This document shows positions 1-9,734 of a stretch of 64,000 nt of DNA, one piece after another. Location of the stretch: assembly GCA_963573305.1 (NCBI GenBank), contig OY754335.1, positions 50,303,985 through 50,367,984 of the forward strand, read 5' to 3'. A program made the position numbers and the translations under genes. The stretch is from Pyrrhosoma nymphula (Eukaryota > Arthropoda > Insecta > Odonata > Coenagrionidae). Each line of letters starts with the position of its first letter. Position 1 is the first letter of the stretch. The notes under the pieces are model-generated. The model was not told where the DNA came from, did no database searches, and saw nothing but the letters and a program-made list of their open reading frames with translations.

Positions 1-1439
1 GTTCTCACTGCTATACTTATTATATATTTGCCATCATCATTGTAAAGGGAAGGAGTTGCTGAAGACCGTGATAAAGGGGAATATGTAGGGACGGAGGAGA
101 ATGGGCTTTAAGGACGGGAAGACTGGTAGGACATAAGCATAGAAGAAAGGTGTTGCGCGAGGAGATACGGATCTTACAGCTATTGAAACATTAGTAGAGG
201 CAATCTTATCCTGCCTTCACCGAAAGACAAATAATGACGTTCTGAAAGGTTAATCGTAATACATCGATGTAGCCAGAGGGGGGTTCCGGTCCCATGGACC
301 ACGGACCCCAGAAATTTTGAAATTATTTTACCTAAGGAAACTAAAGGAAAAATTTATATTTGTTTTTAACTAAGAATGATGATGACATTTATTCTTTAAT
401 GTGAACAAAAATTTTAATCCATATTTTCGTAATTTTCAAATGAAAATCAGTGGGTATTTAATTCTTTCAGAAATTTGCACAGCCAAAAAATTTCAAAATC
501 TGCTATTACTGAGTTGCAATTTCAGTCTTAAATTCCGAAACACAATTTTTCCTCTGATTTTCAAAAGCTTCCCCTTTCCCTCGCCCCCTCCCCCCGAGGG
601 CCCGGGTCCCAACTCAGCAATGGCGAAAATGTTTCAGTGGAATCTCGATTATATTTGGTTAACATGAGGAAAGCACTCCGTCGGATGTGAGACACATGAG
701 CACACCTCCGTCCCTTTTCACTAAAATTAGAAACATGCCGACTCCAGGTTTCTCTCTACCCTTCCTGCAATCTTCAAAAGATCCTCCGATTTTGTTGGTC
801 ACATGCTCGTCCCTCTATTTAACAGGCTACTAACAAAAAAAATGTTGATCCGTCAATATTAAACATGATAACTTCAGCAAATTATTAATTTGGGATTTAG
901 AATTATTAATTCCATTTTTAGGATTATATAGCATTTAAAAATCATGACAGTATTATTTTGCAAAATACTAGCAGAGACCCGAAAATATGGTACGAATAAT
1001 TCTCAATAATAAATTAATATGTCAAAAATTATAAGTTTTAGCGCAGCTGTGTAAATGATAATGCTAAATGTAATATTTTTTTGTTATTCTTTGAATAAGG
1101 CCATTATTTATGCGTTAGCTCGTAATACTTACGCTACATGGTGTTGAAATGCCTGTATTTTACGCCGAGGTAATGAAGGTGACGAACAAAATCTCGGTAC
1201 GGCAATAGGGTTCATATAAGACTCGAATTTTCATCCTACGTCAGTTCTGTAATTTTTTCTCTTAAATTTTCATGAGTAAGGCTGCGAACGCAAAGGAAGT
1301 AGGTTGCCTACTTGCGGGCTACATTGCTATTAAAGTAATCTACCGGTTAAGATAAGTTTAATGGAAGTGAGTAAAAACCCTCTATATCTACCTAAAATAT
1401 TTCTTCCTCATCTCAGCGTACGTCCTACCCTTCTCCATC
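1..1439. other. No gene recognised; AT-rich with two C/G-rich patches
   Basis: I see no gene here. The stretch is AT-rich apart from a G-rich patch near 277-310 and a C-rich patch near 580-612. These two may be the ends of one repeat, but I could not establish terminal inverted repeats or a target duplication. Confidence 0.4.
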
Positions 1440-2237
1440 CCGTCGATAAATCCCATTATCTTTTTTCCCCTTCCCCATTACCCAATATCCTTATCCCTAT
1501 CAAAGCCAACACTTGGCCTCTTATTACCTCTTCCAACCATCTGCTTTGCCTCCTAATGTCATCCAGAAGTTTTCTTTCCTCACTCACCACTTCGTTGTTT
1601 GTCATCCTAACAGTCCATTGCAAACTTCCCCCATTCTCTTCCAAACCCAAATCTCAAACGCCCGCAGCCTATTCTCGTCTTGGCATTTCATTGCTTCTTC
1701 CAACCATCTGCTTTGCCTCCTAATTTCATCCAGAAGTTTTCCTTCCTCACCCACCATACCGAGCACTTCGTTGTCTTACCTACCGTCCATCGCAAACTTT
1801 CTTCATTCTCCTCCAAACCCAAATCTCAAACGCCCGCGGCCTATCCTCGTCCTCTTTTCTCAGAGTCCACGTTTCTGTCCCATACAACGCAGCACTCCTT
1901 ATAAAGCCCTTCATCAGCCTCTTCTTTACATCTAGGTCTCCGTCATCAGCTCCCTCCTATTTATGAACGCTTCTTTCGCTAACGTTTTTCTCCCCTTTAC
2001 GTCTTTCCTACAGTGACCATTTTCTTCTAAGGCTACCCTTCTTCTCCAAAGGATTTCAATTGCTCTGCTTACTACAGTTTGTCCCCTCCTATTATTATGA
2101 CCAGTCTTGCTCTCTTTGTCCAAAAATACCTCATTACTCTTATAACGATTTGTCTCAATTCCATATATTTCGCACAGATTTTTTAATGCATTCTGTAACG
2201 TTCTCGTTGATTTCGCAAAAAATCCATAATGTCGCAT
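1440..2237 (-). pseudogene. RTE-type non-LTR retrotransposon, RT C-terminal remnant
   Basis: Reverse-strand translation across 1935-1858 gives a stretch ending SAALYGTETWTL, followed by RKEDEDRPRAFEIWVWRRM. This is the signature found just after the RT thumb in RTE-type endonuclease-reverse transcriptases (consensus around ALYGSETWTL and FEMWCWRRM). Upstream, at about 2040-1940, the frame reads ENGHCRKDVKGRKTLAKEAF and NRRELM, which matches the region before that motif. Downstream pieces resemble EVLGMVGEEGKLLDEIRRQ but need frame changes. There are several stops and shifts, so it is a dead, 5'-truncated copy. The family assignment rests on recognised motifs; the exact clade is inference. An internal tandem duplication is listed separately. 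Confidence 0.72.
1530..1863 (-). repeat. 167-bp tandem duplication inside the RTE remnant
   Basis: The segment starting cttccaaccatctgctttgc at 1530 recurs at 1697, a 167-bp offset. The two units (about 1530-1696 and 1697-1863) align over nearly their whole length, including the shared run aacgcccgc. The first unit lacks a short segment present in the second, near 1757-1764. Because both units are diverged, the duplication occurred some time ago, after or during decay of the retroelement. Confidence 0.8.
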
Positions 2238-2261
2238 TTATTTCGCGTTCGTCACACATTA

Positions 2262-2828
2262 TTAAGACAGTTTGACCAAGATATCACATTACCGAGAATT
2301 TGATGAGTTTTATCACATTTTAAAGAAATACTTCATAATCCCAATGATATCAAAATATCAACCCCTTTCCGAACAAGTTTTTGAGTAATGGTTCTAAAAA
2401 TATAAGATGCTTTACATAGGATAGATTACGGCTGTGCGCTCCAGAGAGAGACTATTGACAACATTAGGAACTTATTACGCCTACATTTCGTCAAAAAACC
2501 AAGTGTGTAGTTTGTATACATTTCTGGCTATTTATAAAGTTAATCAATTACTCACTGCAGTAATTTTTACAGAATTTCAAAAAATACTTCTGTTGTGAAG
2601 GCGTTTTCACCATACCTACGGCGTGAAAAAAATGAGTCAAGTTAGAGACTTGTATAGATATTTTTATTTAATTTCTGAGAATTTTTTTCATTTATACGAC
2701 TATAATTTTGCGCCATTAATATTACGATATTTATTTTGGACTTCATACAGACGCTGAAATTAAAAAAATAAAATTCAAATATGGCCTCCATTATGAGTAG
2801 GAAACTATCTAGCACAAACTACCTCAAA
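2262..2828 (+). mobile_element. Family A TIR element, copy 1 (TTAA-associated)
   Basis: This segment aligns with 27255-27798 and partly with 42003-42311. A diagnostic shared core is gaaggcgttttc followed by a short spacer and ggcgtgaaaaaaatga. The left end sits at a TTAA followed by a degenerate form of GGTAGTTTGAGCGAGAT. The right end, read in reverse complement, is TTTGAGGTAGTTTGTGCTAG, so terminal inverted repeats of about 20 bp are present. There is no coding capacity. Its size and ends fit a non-autonomous cut-and-paste element, and the TTAA is consistent with a piggyBac-like target, but superfamily is inference. Confidence 0.6.
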
Positions 2829-2879
2829 GCATTGCCAATCCTAGCTATCCATCCAACCACCTTGTCCTTTTGTGAACTA

Positions 2880-3185
2880 AGTAGGTGGGTGGGAGTGAAA
2901 AGGCAGGAGGAAGAAGGGGGAGTATCCTTGCGCTCGCATACCAATGTGGGTGGGTGCGGTGGAGCGCGAGAGAGCGCCAACCGGGGCAGAGGTTAAAAGC
3001 GCGGCAAAGCCTTAAAAGGGAGTGCGGATCGGAGCGGGGAGAGGCATCGGGGGGAGGGGTACGCAGCCAAGGGGGAGGGGAGAGGAGCGGGAAGGGGTCG
3101 TGGCGAGATGAATGTCGCGAGGCAGTGCCAGTGTGACTGCATCCGACACCGCAGAATTGACTATTTTTACGGCGTCGGAGTGGTA
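2880..3185. promoter_or_regulatory. CpG-dense, G-rich block; candidate promoter or first exon
   Basis: About 300 bp are far richer in G, C and CpG than the flanks (runs such as gcgcgagagagcgcc, gcgcggc and cggagcgggg). Adjacent G runs could form a quadruplex on the plus strand. Blocks like this often mark promoters in unmethylated insect DNA. I see no convincing core promoter element or coding frame, so its function is unproven. Confidence 0.3.
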
Positions 3186-3395
3186 TGTTGAGGTAGGTAC
3201 AAACATTACATTCCTTTGGGTAATGCCAGGCGATTCATTCTACAAAATACCATGAAAGCCACATGTTTATTTGCAGATTTTTGCTAATGCACCAGTAATC
3301 GAAAGTTTCATTAACTTTTCCGTTGTCTCCGGCGTGACTTCGTGGAATTAGCTTAGTAATGTAAAATGATAAATACCTTATGAGAAATATCTGAT

Positions 3396-3440
3396 GATAA
3401 ACCTGATGATGACGAGTTTCGTTGAATTATAGGCCGTAAT
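3396..3440 (+). ncRNA. Hammerhead-like core, probable relic
   Basis: CTGATGA at 3403-3409 is followed by one extra T, then GACGA, loop GTT and TCGTT (a 5-bp stem with a GU closing pair), then GAAT at 3424-3427 in place of GAAA. The preceding AAAC and the extra T match the clearer copy at 6.7 kb. The changed base after GAA and the lack of a proper GUH triplet argue that it is inactive or a coincidence. Confidence 0.3.
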
Positions 3441-3498
3441 TGAATAAATTTATGAGGAAAAAGTAAGTTATTTGTCATTTTACAATATCTTATCTTAT

Positions 3499-3712
3499 TA
3501 GGGTGCAGTGTAGTGCATGTTGGTGATAGCTGACGTCCTACAAGACACCACAGAGTATATTATTACATAGGTATATTACTTTCAGAGGTATCACCAACAT
3601 TTACTACAATTCACTATAATTAATTAGCTACGTTTATTAGTCTATTATAAAAAACCTGCAAATACTTGCCAATAGGTGAAATTTCACCCCCATCATGCAC
3701 TACACTATAGCT
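3499..3712. repeat. CR1-like 3' end fragments in inverted orientation
   Basis: agtgtagtgcatgttggtga at 3507 on the plus strand resembles the tail region of the CR1-like element at 48.6-48.7 kb (tgtagtgtagtgcatgctt and tgtaatgaatgttggtga). A second copy lies in reverse orientation near 3675-3708, where the reverse complement reads agtgtagtgcatgatggg. A third partial match (tatcaccaacattta) lies near 3589. The two opposed tails make an imperfect foldback of about 210 bp. Confidence 0.45.
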
Positions 3713-4190
3713 ATGCCACCAAATCTAGAGAAACTATTTGTATGAAGGTATTTTGCAATTACGTAAATATATATGGATACAAGAGTTACACTGGAAACAT
3801 AAACGACGTTCTGTTAGTACTATATAGCGGATAATGATGAAAACATTAGAAATCAAATTGAATAATTTACTAAACTATCTATCGACATACCTGGTTAAAA
3901 GTCTCATTGGAAGCTGTAATGGTCTCTTATCGTTCCTGGAAAAAATGACATTCAAACCTGCCCGTTCTGCTGTCTAGTCCCTAATTTTATTCTCATGATC
4001 TGACCTACCGTAGTATGTCGGGTTTCGCAAAATGTTATTAACGTCGTCAGAAAATATATTGGTTTGGAACTTACATAATACATAGAGTATGTATTTTAAT
4101 CGACGGTCTGAAAGCGATTGCCATCCCAGTTGTTGCAGAAAGCTTGTAACACTAATGAGATAAAACTGATGATCTCAGGTCTGACCTCGT

Positions 4191-4399
4191 GGAAATTATG
4201 GATAATCTTGATGAGAAAACCACCTTTGTTTTTTCCACAACACTTTAAAACACTGGCACGACTTGCGTTTCACCACACTGTGGCATACTCATGTGCTCAG
4301 TATGCCACAGTGCAGTGTCGTGCCAGCGTAATAATGTTTTGTGGAAATAATAAAGGTGGTATTCTCCTCATGGATACTATTGAGATAATCATAATGGCC
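4191..4399. mobile_element. Foldback element F1 with hammerhead-like arm
   Basis: Two arms of roughly 105 bp face each other around 4293. Shared blocks, read inward, are accaccttt, tttccacaa, ctggcacgac and tgtggcatactc. The right arm has lost about nine bases present in the left arm. The outer part carries the ttccacaa box seen in the other foldbacks. No coding sequence is present. It is probably a non-autonomous palindromic element. Confidence 0.6.
4256..4297 (-). ncRNA. Hammerhead-like motif in F1 (mutated core)
   Basis: Read on the minus strand: ATGAGTA at 4292-4286 in the position of CUGANGA, one extra T, stem GCCAC/GTGGT with loop AGT, GAAA, then AC-GCAA-GT-C, that is a 2-bp stem III closed by a GCAA loop and a GTC triplet ending at 4260. 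Flanking GCAC and GTGC can pair as a 4-bp stem I. The first core base (C to A) and the G before the last A (to T) are changed, which should abolish activity. The extra nucleotide and layout match the other copies. Confidence 0.4.
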
Positions 4400-5071
4400 T
4401 TTTACGTATTTTGCCAAGTTACTTACTACTGTCGAGTTACTTAAGTATTTATGACCGAATTTTGTCAAATATTTGAGGACCGATTCTTGAAATTCCGTGT
4501 TAACTATCGCACGCGGAAATAGCAAATCGTCGTATGATTTCGTGCAAGTATCGCATGTTACACAATTGCTTGATACTTTATCATCACTAACTATCACATG
4601 CTGCTGAGATTCGAAGACACGAGTACACTGAATCGGCGGATAAACTGTGAGAAAAAATTAATACATTCGCATTCAATAACTATTATCATAGCGTTTCAAA
4701 AACATCCCCTGGAGGCCTATGTTGTATGTAAATGTAATTTTTCATAAAGCAAATTCATGAGGAAATCACACGATGTGAGCTAATTAAATTTTGGACTGTC
4801 GTCAAGACTTGTCGTAAGTGCACTAATCGCTCACTTCTCGGGCTACGGCATGTGTCATCCTTTGCCGTAAATAAACAAATAACAACGGCAACCAAGGATT
4901 CCATACTTTTACGAACCGTCCCATGAATGCACTTGAAGGGTATTCCGTATGACCCGCTAGAAAGGATTGCTATCCCTCTGAAAACTCCTACTTTGCCACG
5001 ATTCGGATCCGGACCCTCAAAGTGTGATGTCAGTACTGGCTGACAACGGAGAGGTGACAGCGGGAAAAGAA
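4400..5071. other. No gene recognised
   Basis: Mixed-composition DNA with no feature I can support. Small open frames here have no recognisable motif. Confidence 0.4.
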
Positions 5072-5187
5072 TTGAAGTTATACACCAAAAGGAATGAAAT
5101 TCACGATAAAAAATCATTATCCAGAGATACGAACCCAGATCTCTCAATTACCGGTCATGTGTGTTAGCAAGTTAAACCACCAAGGTT
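5072..5187 (-). mobile_element. SINE family A, copy 1 (tRNA-derived)
   Basis: On the minus strand a tRNA-like head reads ggtggtttaacttgctaac, then gaccggtaattgagag, then a B-box-like ctgggttcgtatctc (about 5138-5124). The tail gtgaatttcattcc and tttggtgtataactt matches the tail of the 55.5-kb copy. Head plus shared tail identify it as one family with 34591-34725 and 55486-55642. Such heads supply an internal Pol III promoter; mobilisation would need a LINE partner. Confidence 0.65.
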
Positions 5188-5229
5188 AAAGGTGAGTTTG
5201 AGCGGGGATTTATGCGAACTAGTATATCT

Positions 5230-5576
5230 TTCCTCGTTAGGAGCTTTCGAAACCTGGTTCTGGAAGCGGATCCTTGAGATCAAGTGGACGGCTAAAGTAA
5301 GAAATAAAAGTACACAGAAAAATAGAAGAGGAAAGGAACATATGGAATACTTTACACAAAAGAAGAACCAAATGGATTGGGCACTCTGAGATTCAATAGG
5401 TTTGTGAGGAATATAATTGAAGGAAAAATAAAAGGAAAAGTCAGAAGAAGAAAGTCAAGGGCCGAATACTTAAACCAAATAAAGAGGGAAACACATAAGA
5501 AGAATTACCAGGGAGTAAGGGAACTTGCAATGGATAGGGAACAATGTAAGACTTCAGTCAACCAATCTTAGGATTT
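5230..5576 (+). pseudogene. RTE-type RT C-terminal fragment
   Basis: The first part translates as AFETWFWKRILEIKW, matching the FEMWCWRRM region. After a frame change near 5380 it reads RFNRFVRNIIEGKIKGKV, then NQIKRETHKKNYQGVRELA and ends NQS-stop at about 5570. The spacing and the basic IIEGKI...GK block are characteristic of the extreme C-terminus of RTE-type proteins. The fragments at 60.4-60.9 and 61.6-61.9 kb are the same subfamily (KKNCQGVRELALDR and related). It is 5'-truncated and frameshifted, hence inactive. Confidence 0.72.
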
Positions 5577-6605
5577 AACGGCCAATGATGGTCATGAGCA
5601 TTGCGCTACGGTGGAGACAGCGTAGTTTTCATCATATAAAATTATTTAAAATTAAAGTTAGAGGTAAAACGATGCTGACTTACCCGAATCGCATTTTCCA
5701 AGAGTTTCCGGTTAAACCCGATTTATAATAAGACACGTTCAGGTAGGAGGCTGGCATGTTTCCGCAATTATTTTAAAGGTTGGGAGTGCCCAGGCGGGTG
5801 AAATTTTGAGCCGCGTAGGAGGAAGGTATTGAGATTTAGGTGAGCCACAGTCAAAGGTGGGAACGTAGAACGCTGAATTTAAAGCATAAATCACAAGATG
5901 TACCGGAAGATCTTTTTGGCAACTCCCCTAAAGTTGCTGCCAAGGGTTTCGAGGTCTTAATGAGCTCTTAGCAGCTATACATTATCATTAGGTGATCTTC
6001 TTTTGTATTTTTATTATATTGGCGTTCCTCACAACACTTTCAATATTTTGAAATAACTGTTTTTCGTATTCCTCATCTATTTATGGCTCTATTGTGGTCA
6101 TTCGTAAATTTTTTATTATGAACAGCTAAATTAGCGATTAAAATAATAATGTAGTCTCATTGATTACCTATTGATAATGATGGAAAAAACGATACCGGAT
6201 GGATTAAATATTTCCTTCTGTTAGTAAACAACTGTAAAGAGCTCATCTTTCGTTAGTGTTTGAATTACTGATGAGCTTATCCACCAATGGAAAAAATATT
6301 CGCCGGTGTTTCTGGATTTCTTCCATCAATGGCTCGGCCTAATCACTCCGTTGTCGTTATTCCTCCTCAAAATATTTCCTTTCTTTTCGCATTGTTATTT
6401 TATACATTGCCACAACTTACCGCTGCTGAAAATCAAATTTCATTTTTTAACTGAAAAGGGATTATTATTTCATCTATTATGGACGCCAATTTGTACAACT
6501 AAATCTCAAGACTGCTGCTATTTTTTCGAACACCTCTTACAAGATAAAAACGTTTACACGGTTATCTAATAATAAAAGTTGTAGTTTCAGGCTTAATTTT
6601 ATGGA
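5577..6605. other. No gene recognised
   Basis: The first ~60 bp are probably the 3' untranslated part of the RTE fragment. The rest is AT-rich and I see nothing in it. Confidence 0.4.
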
Positions 6606-6656
6606 ATAACATCATAAATGAAAATGACTGGCAATTTTTCACAAGAATATATTTAA

Positions 6657-6697
6657 AAAACGACCGGTTTCAGTGTACAACACCATCATCAGGTGTC
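6657..6697 (-). ncRNA. Hammerhead ribozyme-like motif, F2 left arm
   Basis: Mirror copy of the right-arm motif on the minus strand: CTGATGA at 6692-6686, extra T, GGTGT/ACACT stem, GAAA at 6671-6668, GTC at 6664-6662. The stem I strand is ACAC rather than AAAC, so pairing with GTTT is weaker. Because both arms sit in one palindrome, any transcript holds one motif and the antisense of the other. Confidence 0.55.
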
Positions 6698-6703
6698 AAA
6701 GTC

Positions 6704-6747
6704 ACAAACCTGATGATGGTGTTGTACACTGAAACCGGTCGTTTTTT
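6704..6747 (+). ncRNA. Hammerhead ribozyme-like motif, F2 right arm
   Basis: Seen directly: CTGATGA at 6710-6716, extra T at 6717, stem II GGTGT/ACACT (loop TGT), GAAA at 6731-6734, then ACCGGTC with a GTC triplet at 6738-6740. AAAC (6706-6709) pairs with GTTT (6741-6744) as stem I. All conserved hammerhead core bases are present. Stem III is the palindrome ACCGGT with no loop, which suits a dimeric hammerhead. One extra base between A9 and stem II is tolerated in some viroid hammerheads (established for chrysanthemum chlorotic mottle viroid). Cleavage, after C6740, is inferred. Confidence 0.6.
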
Positions 6748-6793
6748 AAATATATTCTTGTGGAAAATTGCCAGTCATTTTCATTTATGTTAT

Positions 6794-7260
6794 CTAATAA
6801 CACACAAAAACTTGAAAAATGAGGGAATTTGTTACATTTCGTCTTAAAGTTAACACAGAGTAAGTGGAGTGGTGGTAAAATTGACAAAAAGAGGCATAGA
6901 ACCACCCCTCTTGGATCAGCAGTCCATTTATAGGTACAGTAAATGTTCCAACCGATATCACTTATTCATAATTATGTGAAGATTGGTGCAGACAATATCG
7001 ATGGACTGTTCCTAATATAAGCTTGAACATCCCATATAATTACAGTTAAATAATAATATCCATGCAACATTTAACCAATGTTAAAATTCGTTTTGGTTAT
7101 TGTTAGGACTAAGCAGCCGTTGGAAGTCCAATTGAGAAAACAACATTTAGGACACAAAAACGTTCACATCATCTTGCTCTCGATGCTTAAACAACCGAAA
7201 AGAGTTTTGAACCAATGATTGTCACATAAAATCCCAAAAAATTCAATGGCAAAAACATTT
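6794..7260. other. No gene recognised
   Basis: AT-rich sequence without a feature I can support. A T5 run just below the tRNA (plus-strand aaaaa at about 7251-7255) is a plausible Pol III terminator for the tRNA gene on the minus strand. Confidence 0.4.
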
Positions 7261-7334
7261 CGCCCCCGGGTGGGCTCGAACCACCAACCTTTCAGTTAAC
7301 AGCCGAACGCGCTAGCCGATTGCGCCACAGAGGC
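7261..7334 (-). tRNA. tRNA-Asn (anticodon GTT)
   Basis: The minus strand folds as a standard cloverleaf of 74 nt including the discriminator. The acceptor is GCCTCTG pairing with CGGGGGC (two GU pairs), the A box is in tggcgcaatcggctagcgc, the anticodon arm is TTCGG-CTGTTAA-CTGAA with GTT in the loop, and the T arm holds the B box GGTTCGAGCCC. It closely matches the usual animal tRNA-Asn. A T5 run follows within about 10 bases. The U-G pairs in the acceptor and the decayed neighbour leave open that it is a tRNA-derived repeat rather than a working gene. Confidence 0.88.
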
Positions 7335-7352
7335 TTTTGGCAGTGACACATA

Positions 7353-7415
7353 GAGGCCAAACAACGAACCTATCAGTTAACAGCTGAACGTACCAGCCGA
7401 TTCTAACACGGAGGT
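7353..7415 (-). pseudogene. Degenerate tandem copy of tRNA-Asn
   Basis: Immediately upstream of the tRNA-Asn gene, cagttaacagctgaacg and ccagccgatt repeat its anticodon and D-arm sequence with many changes. The T arm and acceptor stem are broken. It shows that the tRNA-Asn unit was tandemly duplicated and that one copy decayed. Confidence 0.65.
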
Positions 7416-8784
7416 TTTATTATAAGAATTTATTGACCCAAAACCAGTGAAAGTAATAAGAGTTCAAGAGAAACTAGTTAGGAGTCCAAATGGCCGTAAC
7501 TAACGAGCAAGTCTCAGACATTTGATACCTTCAACACCAAGAAAAGTGATATCTTCAGTGTGAAGGCAAGCACTTCGCTGATGTAGGATTTGATGCTTTC
7601 CCGACGAATAATTGAAGATCTCAGGCTTCCGACGGGGTTAGGTTCTCCATTTCCTCCTGCCGGAGATGGAGAAGATGACCCGGTTGGATTCCCAAGAGAA
7701 TATCACGTTAAGTGCATCACCTTTGTACATGAGTTTTACCAAATATTCAGCTATTGTGAGTCCTATCTTAGGTATCCTGCACCCTTATAAACATTCATGT
7801 TCAATTTTAATCTCCGACATAATATTCAACAAGTCGGCAAAAGTCAGCAAATATGTATCCTTTATGTCAATCTTATCTTCTTTCCATTAAAGAAAACTAT
7901 AACTAATTATACTCACGAGTGTATAATGTGTAACACGAGTATACCGCTAGTACAGTTGATGTAAAAACAATGATATCGTAAAAATATATATAAATGTCGT
8001 TACACAAGCTATATAATTGCGTCTGAATAAATTAAAATGGTAATAAAAGGTGGCAAGCATTGGTAGTTAAGAAGTCTTATTTGAGAAAGTCTGTGTCCCT
8101 GGCAAAATAAGCATTATATCGAGTAATTTCAGCATAAATGTCAGTGTCACTATCCATTTCCACATTCTCATTCAGCCAACTTTAAAAGGAGTAACTTGAT
8201 GTAGTTATCTCACTCTAGAAGAAGAGTAACAACTACAACTTGGTAAAACTCTGCGAACAATATCACAATCTCTACAATCATTTCCGCCAGATAAAAGCAC
8301 CTTCAAGTACCTAAAATCAGATTTGGTCCTTAGCTAATCTATTTCATATCGCGGCGATCTATTATTTCAGACGACAGTTTTGCATCGCTCGGGAGACTAT
8401 CTTCCTCAAAAATGGAGAGACTGAAACCCCCCAAGATTCTAGAGTACTCCGGCAGAAGCCTTTAGTCCTGTCATAATCAGCAGCCCTCAGTCCGTAGATT
8501 GGTTTTCTGCGCCATTCTCTTTTTAGTCAACCGCTTTATTTTTTTCACTCGTCATTTTAACATCCTTGGTAATTTGCTTTACGCATTAAATTATTGGTAA
8601 TCCTTTGTAATTCTTCACATTTGTCGTTCCTTCCATTACAGCCAAGGTTACCATATCCTGATATCCAAAAACGAGGGGCAAATCTAGTTTTGAAGAGACT
8701 ATAATAGAGACAAAAACAGGACGGTTTTAATAGAGTGAATGCTACTTGGCATAGATTGGTGGAACTCTCTCACATAGCAAGAAA
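7416..8784. other. No gene recognised
   Basis: AT-rich, no coding or RNA signature that I recognise. Short open frames at 7590-7890 lack motifs. Confidence 0.4.
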
Positions 8785-8824
8785 GTAAATATTAGCTTTG
8801 CAAATTCCACAATTATTTATTAAC

Positions 8825-8868
8825 AATGGTACTACCGGTTTCACCCGTTAGAGCATCATCAGGTACTA
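8825..8868 (-). ncRNA. Hammerhead ribozyme-like motif, F3 left arm
   Basis: Minus-strand copy: CTGATGA at 8862-8856, extra T, stem GCTC/GGGT that still pairs through two GU wobbles, GAAA, ACCGGT and GTA. GTAC again flanks both sides to give stem I. The core is intact on this strand too. Confidence 0.55.
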
Positions 8869-8870
8869 CA

Positions 8871-8920
8871 ATCATTGTACCTGATGATACCCTAACGGGT
8901 GAAACCGGTAGTACCATTGT
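8871..8920 (+). ncRNA. Hammerhead ribozyme-like motif, F3 right arm
   Basis: Seen directly: CTGATGA at 8881-8887, extra T at 8888, stem II ACCC (8889-8892)/GGGT (8897-8900) with loop TAAC, GAAA at 8901-8904, then ACCGGT and a GTA triplet at 8908-8910. GTAC at 8877-8880 pairs with GTAC at 8911-8914 as a perfect 4-bp stem I. All core bases are intact. Stem I and stem II differ in sequence from the F2 copy but keep pairing, which is what a selected or recently active RNA fold would show. GUA is an acceptable cleavage triplet for hammerheads. Confidence 0.62.
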
Positions 8921-8955
8921 TAATAAATTGTTGTGGAATTTACACAGTAAATATT

Positions 8956-9734
8956 TAATTTCTAGACAGTTTTTATTAAATATAGGCTTATGGTGAAGTT
9001 ATTTTATTCTTTAACAGCAGTTACATAATAAAATTATTAGTTGCATCCGCAGCGCCTTGTTTTATCACCAAACTTCGGAGTACCAAACTTCAGGTGGGAC
9101 ACCAAGACAGACCCTTAAAACGGAACTGTCACGGCCTAACTTCGACGTATGCTACACCTAATTATAGATTTAAGAGGTTTTTGCTGCTCAAAACGGTCCC
9201 AATATGTTCGCAATTTTCTGTACAAAGTTATTCGTTAAAAAACTTTTCGTCTTTCAGCTCTTCGTAGGACTTTTTCGTTGTGGAAATCGTTAAATAGTTG
9301 ACAAAATTATTCTGATTCCTTCTTTTTATTCGTCCTCCATTTACAACCATTTTATAACCCGCGAACCGATAAATGCCATAAAAAGTAAGTGTTCAGAAAA
9401 AAGGAATGGGGTTACGAGAGCGATGATACTTCTTTACGAAATATTTACCCAAAAAGTTCCCAAAAGGGTTTCACCTCACTGCGCACTACTGGAATATGTG
9501 GTCTGATGGGTTTTTTATGTTTTACCCATTGCAAAAGCACCCCCTTCTCTCTTCTAGGTCTCCACTCTGAAACTCTTTGGCTCAATACTTCAGGAGAGGT
9601 TCGTTTTCTGTTTTGTCTCTGTACCTCGCTCATACACCATTACTCTTCACTTCTGAAAATAGAAACTAAATTCAACCGTTTTATCATCTGACAGAATCAG
9701 GCTCAACTTCATGACATTTAATCGTTACACAAGA
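8956..9734. other. No gene recognised
   Basis: A 100-codon frame at 9389-9691 has no recognisable motif and is probably chance. Nothing else seen. Confidence 0.35.

Larger units (their letters stand above)
6606..6793. mobile_element. Foldback element F2 with hammerhead-like arms
   Basis: Arms 6606-6700 and 6709-6793 are almost perfect inverted copies around a spacer of under 10 bases. Blocks in order outward to inward are cattttcattta-type ends, ggcaatttttc-acaag, atatatttaaaaaacgacc, ggtttcagtgtacaaca and catcatcagg. Each arm carries one hammerhead-like motif on its own strand. No open frame. The near identity of the arms suggests recent formation or gene conversion. Confidence 0.75.
8785..8955. 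mobile_element. Foldback element F3 with hammerhead-like arms
   Basis: Arms 8785-8865 and 8876-8955 are inverted copies. Shared blocks are the outer aatatttac/gtaaatatt ends, ccacaa with nearby ttattaacaatgg, tactaccggtttcacccg and catcatcaggtac. The spacer is about 10 bases. The layout equals F2 but the sequence between motif and ends differs, so it is a related but separate subfamily. Confidence 0.75.
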
